From: Mucilaginibacter_A sp050955045
GTDB taxonomy: Bacteria > Bacteroidota > Bacteroidia > Sphingobacteriales > Sphingobacteriaceae
Length of the DNA: 64,000 nucleotides
NCBI GenBank assembly: GCA_050955045.1
Contig: JBPBQV010000011.1
Coordinates: 1-64,000, forward strand
Direction of reading: 5' to 3'
The notes beneath the pieces are model-generated. The model saw only the letters and a program-made list of their open reading frames with translations, was not told the DNA's origin and did no database searches. Position numbers and translations under genes: made by a program. Shown here piece after piece: positions 48,165 through 56,135 of the stretch (its first letter is position 1; each line of letters opens with the position of its first letter).

Positions 48165-51005
48165 ATGATTTGTAATATTACTAAGCTTCTAACTAAATTC
48201 AGGTTGTGCTTTGTCCTGCTTTTCGGTTTATTTTTCCTGATTTTAAGTACCGATAGTTATGCCCAGCTATGTACCGGAAGTTTGGGTGATCCGGTTGTTA
48301 GCTTAACTTTCGGTGCCGGTACTGCAACACATGCCGGCGCTTTGGCTGCCGGAACAACCAGTTATTCGTACAGCAGTGCAGATTTTCCGAGCGATGGTTC
48401 TTATACGGTAGAAAACTCAACTGCCGGCTCCGGATCGGTTTGGTGGTCAACTACAGATCATACCGGAAATACGGGTGGTTACATGATGGTAGTAAACGCC
48501 AGCGTATCCAAAACAGATTATTTTTATAAAAGTACCGTAAGCGGCTTGTGCCCGGGCACAACGTATGAGTTTGCTGCCTGGGTAGTTAACTTGTTAAGAT
48601 CAAATGATATTAGTCCGCCTAATATTACCTTTTCTATATCAACCACCAGCGGAACCGTTTTAGGAACTTATAACACCGGAACAATTGCCAGAACATCCGG
48701 CGGAGCAGTTTGGAAACAGTACGGTTTTTACTTTACCACGCCCGCAAATGTTGGAGACGTAGTTATCCAGATGACGAATAACAGTGCCGGTGGTGCGCCA
48801 GCCAATGATCTGGCATTAGATGACATTACTTTCCGGGCCTGCGGACCAACTATGGTTTCCAGCTTTAGTTCTGCAAGTGCGGTAACTACGCAAACGGTTT
48901 GTGCCGGAAGCAATCAAAACATCACCTTAAGCGCTGCGGTTTCTACCGGTTATACCAATCCGGCTTACCAGTGGCAGGTAAATCCTGGTTCTGCCTGGAC
49001 TGATATTACCGGAGCTACCACACCAACTTACACACTAACTGCTGCGCCAGCTACCGCCGGAACTTATCAATACCGCTTAGTTAGTTCCGAAGCGGCCAAT
49101 ATTGGTACAGCCGCTTGTCAGGTGGCTTCAAATCTGCTTACTTTAACGGTTACTCCGGCTGCTGTTGCATCATTTACAGTTGCTGATAACACTTGCTTCG
49201 GAGATTCGACTGTTTTTAAAAATACATCCACTACCACAGGCATAACCGTTTCTGCCTGGAACTGGGATTTTGGCGATGGGCAAACTTCCTCCTTACAAAA
49301 CCCATCTCATCTTTATACAAAAACTGGAGATTATACTGTTTCCTTAAATATTACCAGCAGTGGCGGTTGCGCGGCCGTTGCAGCTAATAAAACCATTCAT
49401 ATTGGTGCGCGGCCGGTTGCGGCTTTTACTTTTTCTTCGCCGGCTTGTACAGGCCAGGCAGAAACCTTTACCGATCAATCTACTATAGCAGAAGGAACAA
49501 TAGCCCAATGGATATGGAACTTTGGCGATCAAACTGCCAGTCAGACTTTAACCAGCAATGCTGTTTTTACCCATACTTTTTCGGCAGCCGGTACTTATAC
49601 TGTTACATTACAAGCTATCGGCAGTAATGGCTGTGTGAGTAATACCGCATCACAAACCATCACTGTTCATCCTTTGCCGGTAGCAGATTTTACGCTGCCA
49701 GATGTTTGCTTATCAGACGCTTATGCAAAATTTACTGATAAAAGCAGCATTGCAGATAATACGCAATCCAGTTTTACATATTTGTGGAACTTTGGCGATC
49801 AGAACGCTACAACTGCAAACCCGAATACTTCAACCGCTCAAAACGCTCAGCATAAATATACACAGGCCGGAAATTATACCGTTACTTTAACAGTTACTTC
49901 GCAATATGGCTGCGTGTCTGCGGTTAAATCCCAGGCGTTTACGGTGAATGGTGCTGTTCCGGTTGCTGCTTTTACGATAGAAAACAGCAGCAGTTTATGC
50001 AGTAGCGACAGTGTTTATTTCGATAATACTTCTACGGTTGATTTTGGCAGCATCACCAAAATTGTGCTTTATTATGATTACACGAATGCGCCAAACGACA
50101 GCACGGTTTTTTACAAAAGCTTAAACCAGATACCAGCAAACAACAAGTTTTCTCATTACTACGGCTTGTTCAATACACCGCTTTCTAAAACTTATGATGT
50201 GAAGATGATTGTGTATTCCGGCGCAAGCTGTTTAAGTTCGGTTGATCATACCATCGTTATAAATGCAAATCCGGTTGTTACTTTATCTGCCGTAGGAAAC
50301 CTTTGTCAGGAAGCTTCTCCTGTTCAAATCACTCAAAACACAAACGGACTTACAGGTACGGGAACTTTTAGCGGAACGGGCGTTTCTGCAACAGGCTTGT
50401 TTGATCCTGCAAAATCCGGCGTTGGTACATTTACCATCAGTTATTTGTTTACGGCTTCAAGCGGATGTACTTATGCCTCGTCTCAGCAAGTAACGGTTTA
50501 TGCCACGCCAACGGTTACACTTCCCGCCGATGCGTATGTTTTGGAAGGAGGAAACGCTACGATAAAAGTAACCGTGACAGGCGATAACCTGACTTATAAG
50601 TGGACGCCTTCAACAGGTTTAAGTGCCGATGATATCATCAATCCAACTATCAACCCCACTACTGATACGCAATATACGTTGACTGTAACTTCGGTAAACG
50701 GCTGTTCGGCAAGTGCGCAGGTTAACGTTCATGTTTTGAAATCGCCGGTTGTGCCGAATACGTTTACGCCTAATAACGATGGCACAAATGATACCTGGAA
50801 CATTAAATATTTAGACAGTTATCCGAATTGCACGGTTGAGATTTTTAACCGTTATGGTGCAAAATTATTTTCTTCCATTGGTTATCCAGTTCCGTGGGAT
50901 GGAACATTTAACGGAAGCCAGTTGCCGGTTGGCGTTTATTATTACGTGATCAACCCAAAAAGTGGCCGGACTGCAATTTCCGGAAGTTTAACTATTATCA
51001 AATAA
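48165..51005 (+). CDS. PKD-repeat surface protein with type IX secretion (type B) sorting domain
   Basis: A signal peptide ends near SYAQ (about 34). A ~170-residue N-terminal beta domain (SLTFGAGTATHAG; YEFAAWVVNLL...APANDLALDDITFR) resembles carbohydrate-binding or adhesin modules. An Ig-like stretch follows, then PKD domains (AWNWDFGDGQTSSLQNPSHLY; IAQWIWNFGDQTASQTLT; TYLWNFGDQNATTAN). The C-terminus PNTFTPNNDGTNDTWNIKYL...VEIFNRYGAKLF...YYYVINP is the gliding-motility-associated CHU_C/type B sorting domain. It is 946 residues from the ATG at 48165. It is exported by the type IX system to the cell surface. Confidence 0.92.
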   Translation: MICNITKLLTKFRLCFVLLFGLFFLILSTDSYAQLCTGSLGDPVVSLTFGAGTATHAGALAAGTTSYSYSSADFPSDGSYTVENSTAGSGSVWWSTTDHTGNTGGYMMVVNASVSKTDYFYKSTVSGLCPGTTYEFAAWVVNLLRSNDISPPNITFSISTTSGTVLGTYNTGTIARTSGGAVWKQYGFYFTTPANVGDVVIQMTNNSAGGAPANDLALDDITFRACGPTMVSSFSSASAVTTQTVCAGSNQNITLSAAVSTGYTNPAYQWQVNPGSAWTDITGATTPTYTLTAAPATAGTYQYRLVSSEAANIGTAACQVASNLLTLTVTPAAVASFTVADNTCFGDSTVFKNTSTTTGITVSAWNWDFGDGQTSSLQNPSHLYTKTGDYTVSLNITSSGGCAAVAANKTIHIGARPVAAFTFSSPACTGQAETFTDQSTIAEGTIAQWIWNFGDQTASQTLTSNAVFTHTFSAAGTYTVTLQAIGSNGCVSNTASQTITVHPLPVADFTLPDVCLSDAYAKFTDKSSIADNTQSSFTYLWNFGDQNATTANPNTSTAQNAQHKYTQAGNYTVTLTVTSQYGCVSAVKSQAFTVNGAVPVAAFTIENSSSLCSSDSVYFDNTSTVDFGSITKIVLYYDYTNAPNDSTVFYKSLNQIPANNKFSHYYGLFNTPLSKTYDVKMIVYSGASCLSSVDHTIVINANPVVTLSAVGNLCQEASPVQITQNTNGLTGTGTFSGTGVSATGLFDPAKSGVGTFTISYLFTASSGCTYASSQQVTVYATPTVTLPADAYVLEGGNATIKVTVTGDNLTYKWTPSTGLSADDIINPTINPTTDTQYTLTVTSVNGCSASAQVNVHVLKSPVVPNTFTPNNDGTNDTWNIKYLDSYPNCTVEIFNRYGAKLFSSIGYPVPWDGTFNGSQLPVGVYYYVINPKSGRTAISGSLTIIK
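49733..49751. repeat. dispersed-motif near-copy inside the PKD gene
   Basis: GATAAAAGCAGCAT with one core change, preceded by ATTTACT as in the intergenic copy at 3106. Confidence 0.4.
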
Positions 51006-51011
51006 ATTTCA

Positions 51012-51056
51012 ATGCTTCTTTTATGTCCCTAATTTTTGGGTGATAAAAGAAGCATC
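51012..51056. repeat. dispersed bipartite motif, 45-bp inverted pair at the PKD/acr3 junction
   Basis: ATGCTTCTTTTATGTCCC, TAATTTTT, GGGTGATAAAAGAAGCATC. Arms pair over about 16 bases with a short loop, so it can form one hairpin. It sits six bases after the PKD stop, at a convergent junction, and may serve as terminator for both genes. Confidence 0.88.
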
Positions 51057-51080
51057 GTAAAAGCAGTTAAACAATTTCTT

Positions 51081-52169
51081 TTAGTCAGATTCCAGACTTA
51101 AAGCTTTACCGCCATAATATTTATCGCGGAGCCAAAATGCTACATTTACCAAAGCAATTAAAGCGGGAACTTCTACCAGCGGACCGATAACGCCGGCAAA
51201 TGCTTCGCCAGAATTGATACCAAATACACCGATGGCCACAGCAATAGCCAGTTCAAAATTATTTCCGGCAGCGGTAAAGGCAATCGATGCGCTTTTGGAA
51301 TAATCGGCGCCCAAAGCTTTTCCAGCAAAAAAGCTCACTAAAAACATGATGGCAAAATAAATGACTAAAGGAATAGCAATCCGTAACACATCAAAAGGAA
51401 TTTGAACGATGAGCCGGCCTTTCAAACTAAACATAATCACAATGGTAAAAAGTAGTGCGATTAAAGTGATGGGCGAGATAAACGGAATGAATTTTTGATT
51501 AAACCAATCTTTGCCCAAAGCCTTGATCAATACAAAACGACTGAAAACGCCGGCGGCAAAAGGAATACCTAAATAAATACCTACACTTTTAGCAATCTGC
51601 CCAATGGTGATATGAATTTCCAGTCCTTTTAAACCAATTAATGGTGGCAAAACGGTGATAAACAGATACGCATAAACACTATATAAAAGCACCTGGAAAA
51701 TACTGTTTAAGGCAACCAATCCGGCGGCATATTCGCGGTTGCCTTCGGCCAGTTCGTTCCAAACAATTACCATGGCAATGCAACGTGCAATTCCGATCAG
51801 GATCAAGCCTGTCATATATTCCGGTTTATCATGTAAAAAAATTACGGCCAGCACAAACATCAGTATCGGACCGATTACCCAGTTAAGCAGCAGGGAAACA
51901 CTTAATACTTTGGTGTTGCGAAACACTTCGCCCAAACTTTCGTATTTAACTTTTGCCAGCGGCGGATACATCATCAAAACCAAACCAATGGCCAACGGAA
52001 TATTAGTGGTTCCGTTGGAGAAGGAATTGATAAAATTACCGGACGACGGGAAAATATAACCAATGCCAACACCGATAGCCATGGCCAGAAATATCCATAA
52101 AGTAAGGTAACGGTCCAGAAAACTGAGTTTCCTGCGTTCTGCCGCAGGGGCGCAATTGGTTGCAGACAT
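51081..52169 (-). CDS. acr3: ACR3-family arsenite efflux permease
   Basis: A ten-helix permease of 362 residues that expels arsenite using the membrane potential. Family blocks are FLDRYLTLWIFLAMAIGVGIGY, MMYPPLAKVKYE, LNWVIGPILMF and ILIGIARCIAMVIVWNELAEGN, whose Cys is the conserved essential one. It is last in the ars operon, 24 bp after arsC. Its start codon overlaps a CTG-variant copy of the dispersed motif (52168-52190). Confidence 0.94.
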   Translation of the reverse strand: MSATNCAPAAERRKLSFLDRYLTLWIFLAMAIGVGIGYIFPSSGNFINSFSNGTTNIPLAIGLVLMMYPPLAKVKYESLGEVFRNTKVLSVSLLLNWVIGPILMFVLAVIFLHDKPEYMTGLILIGIARCIAMVIVWNELAEGNREYAAGLVALNSIFQVLLYSVYAYLFITVLPPLIGLKGLEIHITIGQIAKSVGIYLGIPFAAGVFSRFVLIKALGKDWFNQKFIPFISPITLIALLFTIVIMFSLKGRLIVQIPFDVLRIAIPLVIYFAIMFLVSFFAGKALGADYSKSASIAFTAAGNNFELAIAVAIGVFGINSGEAFAGVIGPLVEVPALIALVNVAFWLRDKYYGGKALSLESD

Positions 52170-52190
52170 GCTGTTTTTATCGGTTAAAAA
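52168..52190. repeat. dispersed bipartite motif, CTG variant, overlapping the acr3 start codon
   Basis: ATGCTGTTTTTATCGG plus TTAAAAA. On the coding strand the motif ends in the CATG of the start codon. Confidence 0.75.
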
Positions 52191-52193
52191 ATG

Positions 52194-52613
52194 TTATGAA
52201 TCGAGATGTTGCTTTACAAAATCAGCTGCGTAAGTTTTAATCATATTGCGTACTTTTCTAAATTGGTTCATCACCTCTTCAGGAGTACCAATAGCTTTTG
52301 CAGGATCGGGGAAATTATAATGAAAACGTTGTGTTTGACCGGGAAAAAACGGACAAGCTTCATTCGCGTTATCGCAAACGGTAATTACATAATCAAAAGG
52401 AATGGAAAGATATTCATCTACATGATTGGAAGTATGATGCGAAATATCAATACTGTCTTCCGCCATTACCTGCACCGCTTTTGGGTTTACGCCATGTGTT
52501 TTTATTCCGGCGCTGTAAATTTGGGCTTTTTCTCCTGCAAAACTTCGTAAATAACCTTCGGCCAGCTGGCTCCTGCAACTGTTGCCGGTGCAAAGCACTA
52601 ATATGTTTTTCAT
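52194..52613 (-). CDS. arsC: arsenate reductase, thioredoxin-coupled LMW-phosphatase type
   Basis: It reduces arsenate to arsenite, which Acr3 then exports. VLCTGNSCRSQLAEG holds the CX5R loop (C8, R14), and VCDNANEACP holds the other two redox cysteines (C80, C87) with the seven-residue spacing of the S. aureus ArsC type. It has 139 residues. One base separates it from the DUF6428 gene upstream. Confidence 0.94.
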   Translation of the reverse strand: MKNILVLCTGNSCRSQLAEGYLRSFAGEKAQIYSAGIKTHGVNPKAVQVMAEDSIDISHHTSNHVDEYLSIPFDYVITVCDNANEACPFFPGQTQRFHYNFPDPAKAIGTPEEVMNQFRKVRNMIKTYAADFVKQHLDS

Positions 52614-52614
52614 G

Positions 52615-53169
52615 TTAGCAGCAATTGGAACCTGGCGCGCAAACTGCAGCTACAGCCAGATTTTTAAGTTCAACTTTTGGTTTAGCAGCAGGTGCAGGTG
52701 CGCAGCATTCTTCGCCACTTGCAGTTGTACCACAGTTTCCTCCGTTTTGTATGGCTTTGCATTGTACAGTATCCGGCCGAAGATCTATAATCAGCTCATC
52801 ATTTTGAATCGTAATATCACCGGGAAACATCTGGCGGGTATCAAAACCGGAATTACCAAATTCAATTTTCACAATACCGTTTGGATTTAAAGGCAAGGTT
52901 TTTTCCACCAGATTTATAATGGACAAAGCTTTGCTAACCGGCATGGCTCTGTCTTGTTGCTCGCCCTGCGGCTCCCAAAGCTGTACGATAATTTCTGTCC
53001 AAGCATTCATTACTCCGCCGCAATCAACAGAAGTTATGGGTGCCTGTTTGATTTCGGTTATGTGATAAGCAGCATCAACAAAGCGGTTTTCTGCATATTG
53101 AAATTGCAGGATCAGTTCTGGGCTGGCTTGCAAACGCTCTTTAAAGGCTTGCCATTTTAAGGTTTCCAT
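52615..53169 (-). CDS. DUF6428 family protein of the arsenic operon, Cys-rich tail
   Basis: A 184-residue protein common in Bacteroidota ars operons, of unknown function. The N-terminal 125 residues form an alpha/beta fold (ELILQFQYAENRFVDAAYHITEIKQAPITSVDCGG...WTEIIVQLWEP). The last 50 carry seven cysteines (VQCKAIQ, GGNCGT, EECCAP, VCAPGSNCC), suggesting metal or arsenite binding, perhaps as a chaperone to Acr3. It lies between arsR and arsC. Confidence 0.75.
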   Translation of the reverse strand: METLKWQAFKERLQASPELILQFQYAENRFVDAAYHITEIKQAPITSVDCGGVMNAWTEIIVQLWEPQGEQQDRAMPVSKALSIINLVEKTLPLNPNGIVKIEFGNSGFDTRQMFPGDITIQNDELIIDLRPDTVQCKAIQNGGNCGTTASGEECCAPAPAAKPKVELKNLAVAAVCAPGSNCC

Positions 53170-53199
53170 ATCAATAATTTTTACTGTTTTAAATAGATT

Positions 53200-53529
53200 T
53201 TAGCAGCAGGGATTTTTTAAATTGTAAGCAGAGAAGAAGCCATCCAGCTGGTTTTGCAGTTCGTTCCAAACGGTTGGGTTGATGCAATAACATACGCTTG
53301 CACCTTCAATTGTTCCCTGGATTAGTCCTGCTGTTTTTAGCTCTCTTAAATGCTGGGAAATGGTAGCTTGCGCCAATCCTAAATCTCCTACCAAAGCACC
53401 ACAAATGCAGGAATTGGTTTTCAGAATTTGTTGCAGAATCGCAATTCGTGCAGGATGCGCTATGGCTTTCAGCATTACGGCAAGCTTATTTTGCTCATCT
53501 GTAAATATTTCTGTCTTTGTTATTCCCAT
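53200..53529 (-). CDS. arsR: ArsR-family metalloregulator
   Basis: A winged-helix repressor of 109 residues that releases the ars promoter when arsenite binds. AHPARIAILQQIL, C41-I-C43 in the alpha-3 helix (SCICGALV) and QATISQHLRELKTAGLI (recognition helix) are seen. C-terminal CC may add ligands. It is the first gene of the operon, with autoregulation likely. Confidence 0.93.
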   Translation of the reverse strand: MGITKTEIFTDEQNKLAVMLKAIAHPARIAILQQILKTNSCICGALVGDLGLAQATISQHLRELKTAGLIQGTIEGASVCYCINPTVWNELQNQLDGFFSAYNLKNPCC

Positions 53530-53562
53530 ATTGCAATATTACGATTAATATACATATTCAAA
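53528..53562 (-). promoter_or_regulatory. ars promoter with palindromic ATATTGCAATAT at the start codon
   Basis: On the minus strand TTTG (53562-53559) and TAATATTG (53541-53534) are 17 bases apart. The palindrome ATATTGCAATAT (53528-53539) overlaps the -7 box and start codon, an apt site for ArsR. Only four bases separate the box and ATG. Confidence 0.45.
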
Positions 53563-53724
53563 GATTTCTTTCGTGAAAAGTTCTTTATCATCATCTGCTC
53601 TCGAAACAACAATTGTAGTTTTTTACGAAGAATGCTTGTTTGCAAATACCTTTTCTTAACAGAAATATCACACAACAACTAATTTCTATTGCTGATATTT
53701 ACCGCCTTGATAATATCTTTTTAA

Positions 53725-55374
53725 ATGAAAATTAAACATCTATTGTTGCTTTCTGCTGTTATTGTGCAAACTTCTTTCGCACAAAAAAAACTTGCTCCGC
53801 AAGCTTTGAATTCAGTTCCTCGACCCAAATTAGTAGTTGGGTTGGTGGTTGACCAAATGCGCTGGGATTACCTGTACCGTTATTACGACCGTTACCAAAG
53901 CGGCGGTTTAAAACGAATGCTGAACGAAGGTTTTACATGCGATAATACCAATATTGATTACATCCCAACGGTTACGGCAATCGGCCATTCTTCTATTTAT
54001 ACCGGTTCTGTTCCAGCCATTCATGGTATTGCTGGAAATGATTTTATTATCCAGGCAACCGGAAAATCTGTGTATTGCACCGAAGATTCTACGGTAAAAA
54101 CAGTAGGCAGCACATCAAACGCCGGAGAAATGTCGCCGCGTAATTTGCTGGCCAGCACTGTTACCGATGAGCTTCGTTTAGCAACCAATTTTCGTTCAAA
54201 AGTAATCGGAATCGCTTTAAAAGATCGTGGCGGAATTTTGCCTGCCGGACACACCGCAAATGCAGCTTACTGGTTTGATGATGTTTCGGGCAGCTGGATT
54301 ACCAGCACGTATTACATGAAAGAACTTCCTTTATGGGTTAAAAAGTTTAACGATCAGAAACTGGTTGAAAAATATTTGAAACAGGATTGGAACACGCTTT
54401 ATCCGATTGAAACTTACGTGCAAAGCGAAAAAGACAACAACAAACACGAAGGTATTTTTGCCGGGATGACTACGCCAACTTTCCCGATAAAAACTTCGGA
54501 AATGATGACCAAAGGCATGGGTTTGATCCGCAGTACGCCTTACGGCAATTCTTTTACGCTGGATCTGGCCGAAGCCGCTGTAGAAAATGAAGGTTTGGGC
54601 AAAAATGTAGTAACTGATTTTTTAGCGGTCAGCCTTTCTTCTACTGATTATGTTGGACATCAGTTTGGGCCAAATGCTATCGAAACAGAAGATACCTATT
54701 TGCGCCTGGATCGTGATCTGGCTAATTTCTTTACTTATCTGGATGGTAAAATGGGCAAAGGTAATTACACGGTTTTTTTAACAGCAGATCATGGTGCTTC
54801 ACATAATCCAAATTTTTTACTTGACCACGAAATTCCGGCTGGTTTGTGGCCAGGCAGCACAATTCTGAAAGATTTAAACCTGATGCTGGAAAACAAGTAC
54901 AAAGCAAAAAAACTGGTGCTTGGTTTTGGAAACTACCAGGTTAACCTCAACAATACCTCAATCAAGATCAATAAGCTTAATACTGAAGCCATTAAAGAAG
55001 ATTGTATGCAGTTTTTGTTGCAGCAAAATAGTGTTGCCAATGTAGTTGATATGGATAAGATTGAAGAAGCCAGTATTCCGGATGCTTTGCGCAGCCGCAT
55101 CATTAACGGATATAACCGCGAACGTAGCGGCGTTGTCCAAATCATTTTAAAACCAGGCTGGTACTCGGGTTATGGACCAACCGGAACGACACATGGAACC
55201 TGGAACCCGTATGATGCACATATTCCGTTGGTATTTATGGGCTGGGGCATTAAACACGGGCATTTAGACCGCGAAACACATATGACAGATATTTCTGCAA
55301 CTGTTGCTGCACTCTTACACATTCAGGCACCAAATGGTTGTATCGGCCAACCAATTCCGGAAGTGTTAAAGTAA
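53725..55374 (+). CDS. pafA: PafA-type alkaline phosphatase
   Basis: A secreted phosphomonoesterase of 549 residues with a signal peptide ending SFAQ (20). Counterparts of the active-site residues of Elizabethkingia PafA (Thr79, Asn100, Lys162, Arg164) are T82, N105, K166 and R168. Metal ligands are in VVDQMRWDY, STDYVGHQFG, TADHGASHN and GTTHGTWNPYDAHIPL. It releases phosphate from many phosphomonoesters in the periplasm. It is monocistronic and divergent from arsR. Confidence 0.94.
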   Translation: MKIKHLLLLSAVIVQTSFAQKKLAPQALNSVPRPKLVVGLVVDQMRWDYLYRYYDRYQSGGLKRMLNEGFTCDNTNIDYIPTVTAIGHSSIYTGSVPAIHGIAGNDFIIQATGKSVYCTEDSTVKTVGSTSNAGEMSPRNLLASTVTDELRLATNFRSKVIGIALKDRGGILPAGHTANAAYWFDDVSGSWITSTYYMKELPLWVKKFNDQKLVEKYLKQDWNTLYPIETYVQSEKDNNKHEGIFAGMTTPTFPIKTSEMMTKGMGLIRSTPYGNSFTLDLAEAAVENEGLGKNVVTDFLAVSLSSTDYVGHQFGPNAIETEDTYLRLDRDLANFFTYLDGKMGKGNYTVFLTADHGASHNPNFLLDHEIPAGLWPGSTILKDLNLMLENKYKAKKLVLGFGNYQVNLNNTSIKINKLNTEAIKEDCMQFLLQQNSVANVVDMDKIEEASIPDALRSRIINGYNRERSGVVQIILKPGWYSGYGPTGTTHGTWNPYDAHIPLVFMGWGIKHGHLDRETHMTDISATVAALLHIQAPNGCIGQPIPEVLK

Positions 55375-55385
55375 GAACTGTCTGT

Positions 55386-55440
55386 AAATTATGTTATTAG
55401 GCATAATTTACGTGCATTTCATGAATTGCATGTAAATTTG
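55386..55440 (+). promoter_or_regulatory. two overlapping inverted repeats before the TPK-like gene
   Basis: AAATTATG (55386-55393) pairs with CATAATTT (55402-55409). AATTTACGTGCA (55405-55416) pairs with TGCATGTAAATT (55427-55438) with one mismatch. They share 55405-55409, so they cannot both form. The second arm includes TAAATTTG, a -7-like box three bases before the ATG. Confidence 0.45.
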
Positions 55441-55443
55441 AGC

Positions 55444-56010
55444 ATGTCTTCTCATCATATTGTCCGCGAAAAACAAGAACCTGCTTTACTTATTTTAGAG
55501 CTGGATTTATTTGATGAAGAACATCTGGGACAACTGCTGGAATGGAGTCCGACGGTTTTGGTAAATGATGATGCTGCCGAGAAATTACACAGTTTAGGAA
55601 TTAAGTTTGATGTTTTGCTTACTCAAACAGCATCCACTTTTTTACAAGATAATACGCGAACTTTTCAAGTAGAAGAAGACGCGCTGAAAACAGGTTTACA
55701 GTTTTTAATTGATGAAAAATATCCGGCAGTTAATATTATCGCCGGTAAAAGAAGCATCGGTGATTTTTTGATTTATGCTAATCAAATTACGCTGGTTATT
55801 TTCAGTCAAAACCAAAAAATTTATCCCGTAAGCAGCGGTTTTAGTAAATGGAAAGCAGCAGGAGAAATAATTTATATAGATGAAATTCCTGCTGATCTGG
55901 AGATAATTGGATTGGAGCAAATTAACCCAAATCAATTTAAAACTAAAAACGATGGGTTTTTTATGCTGAAATTTAATCAACGGTTTTTGTTTATTGTTGA
56001 AGAGATTTAA
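55444..56010 (+). CDS. thiamine pyrophosphokinase-like protein
   Basis: A 188-residue soluble alpha/beta protein. It resembles the Bacteroidota group annotated as thiamine pyrophosphokinase (MSSHHIVREKQEPALLIL...PTVLVNDDAAEKLHSLGIKFDVLLTQ), but the usual D-x-D-S diphosphate motif is not evident, so activity is uncertain. TTG at 55426 would add six residues; ATG at 55444 is preferred. Bases 55741-55760 carry an internal copy of the dispersed motif. Confidence 0.55.
   Translation: MSSHHIVREKQEPALLILELDLFDEEHLGQLLEWSPTVLVNDDAAEKLHSLGIKFDVLLTQTASTFLQDNTRTFQVEEDALKTGLQFLIDEKYPAVNIIAGKRSIGDFLIYANQITLVIFSQNQKIYPVSSGFSKWKAAGEIIYIDEIPADLEIIGLEQINPNQFKTKNDGFFMLKFNQRFLFIVEEI
55741..55760. repeat. dispersed motif inside the TPK-like gene
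   Basis: GCCGGTAAAAGAAGCATCGG, core perfect but T-tract missing; codons G-K-R-S-I-G. Confidence 0.5.
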
Positions 56011-56024
56011 AGTCTATTTTGCCC

Positions 56025-56112
56025 TGTCATGCTGAAGTTATTTCAGCATCTCATCATACAGATTAAGCAAAATATCTTTCTGATGGGATACCGAAACAAG
56101 TTCGGCATGACA
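56025..56112. repeat. 88-bp palindrome-ended intergenic repeat (different family)
   Basis: TGTCATGCTGAA at the left and TTCGGCATGACA at the right bracket the element, with an inner TTTCAGCATCTCATC stretch and ACCGAAACAAG. Its wording recalls a repeat seen in many Sphingobacterial genomes (from memory, unverified). It fills the convergent TPK/epimerase junction in place of the window's main motif. Confidence 0.7.
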
Positions 56113-56135
56113 ATATCCGGAATTGTAATCAAAAT

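Noticed and set aside
55386..55443. TPP riboswitch upstream of the thiamine-pyrophosphokinase-like gene
   Set aside because: The conserved THI-box sequence (CTGAGA and its partners) is absent and the region is too short.
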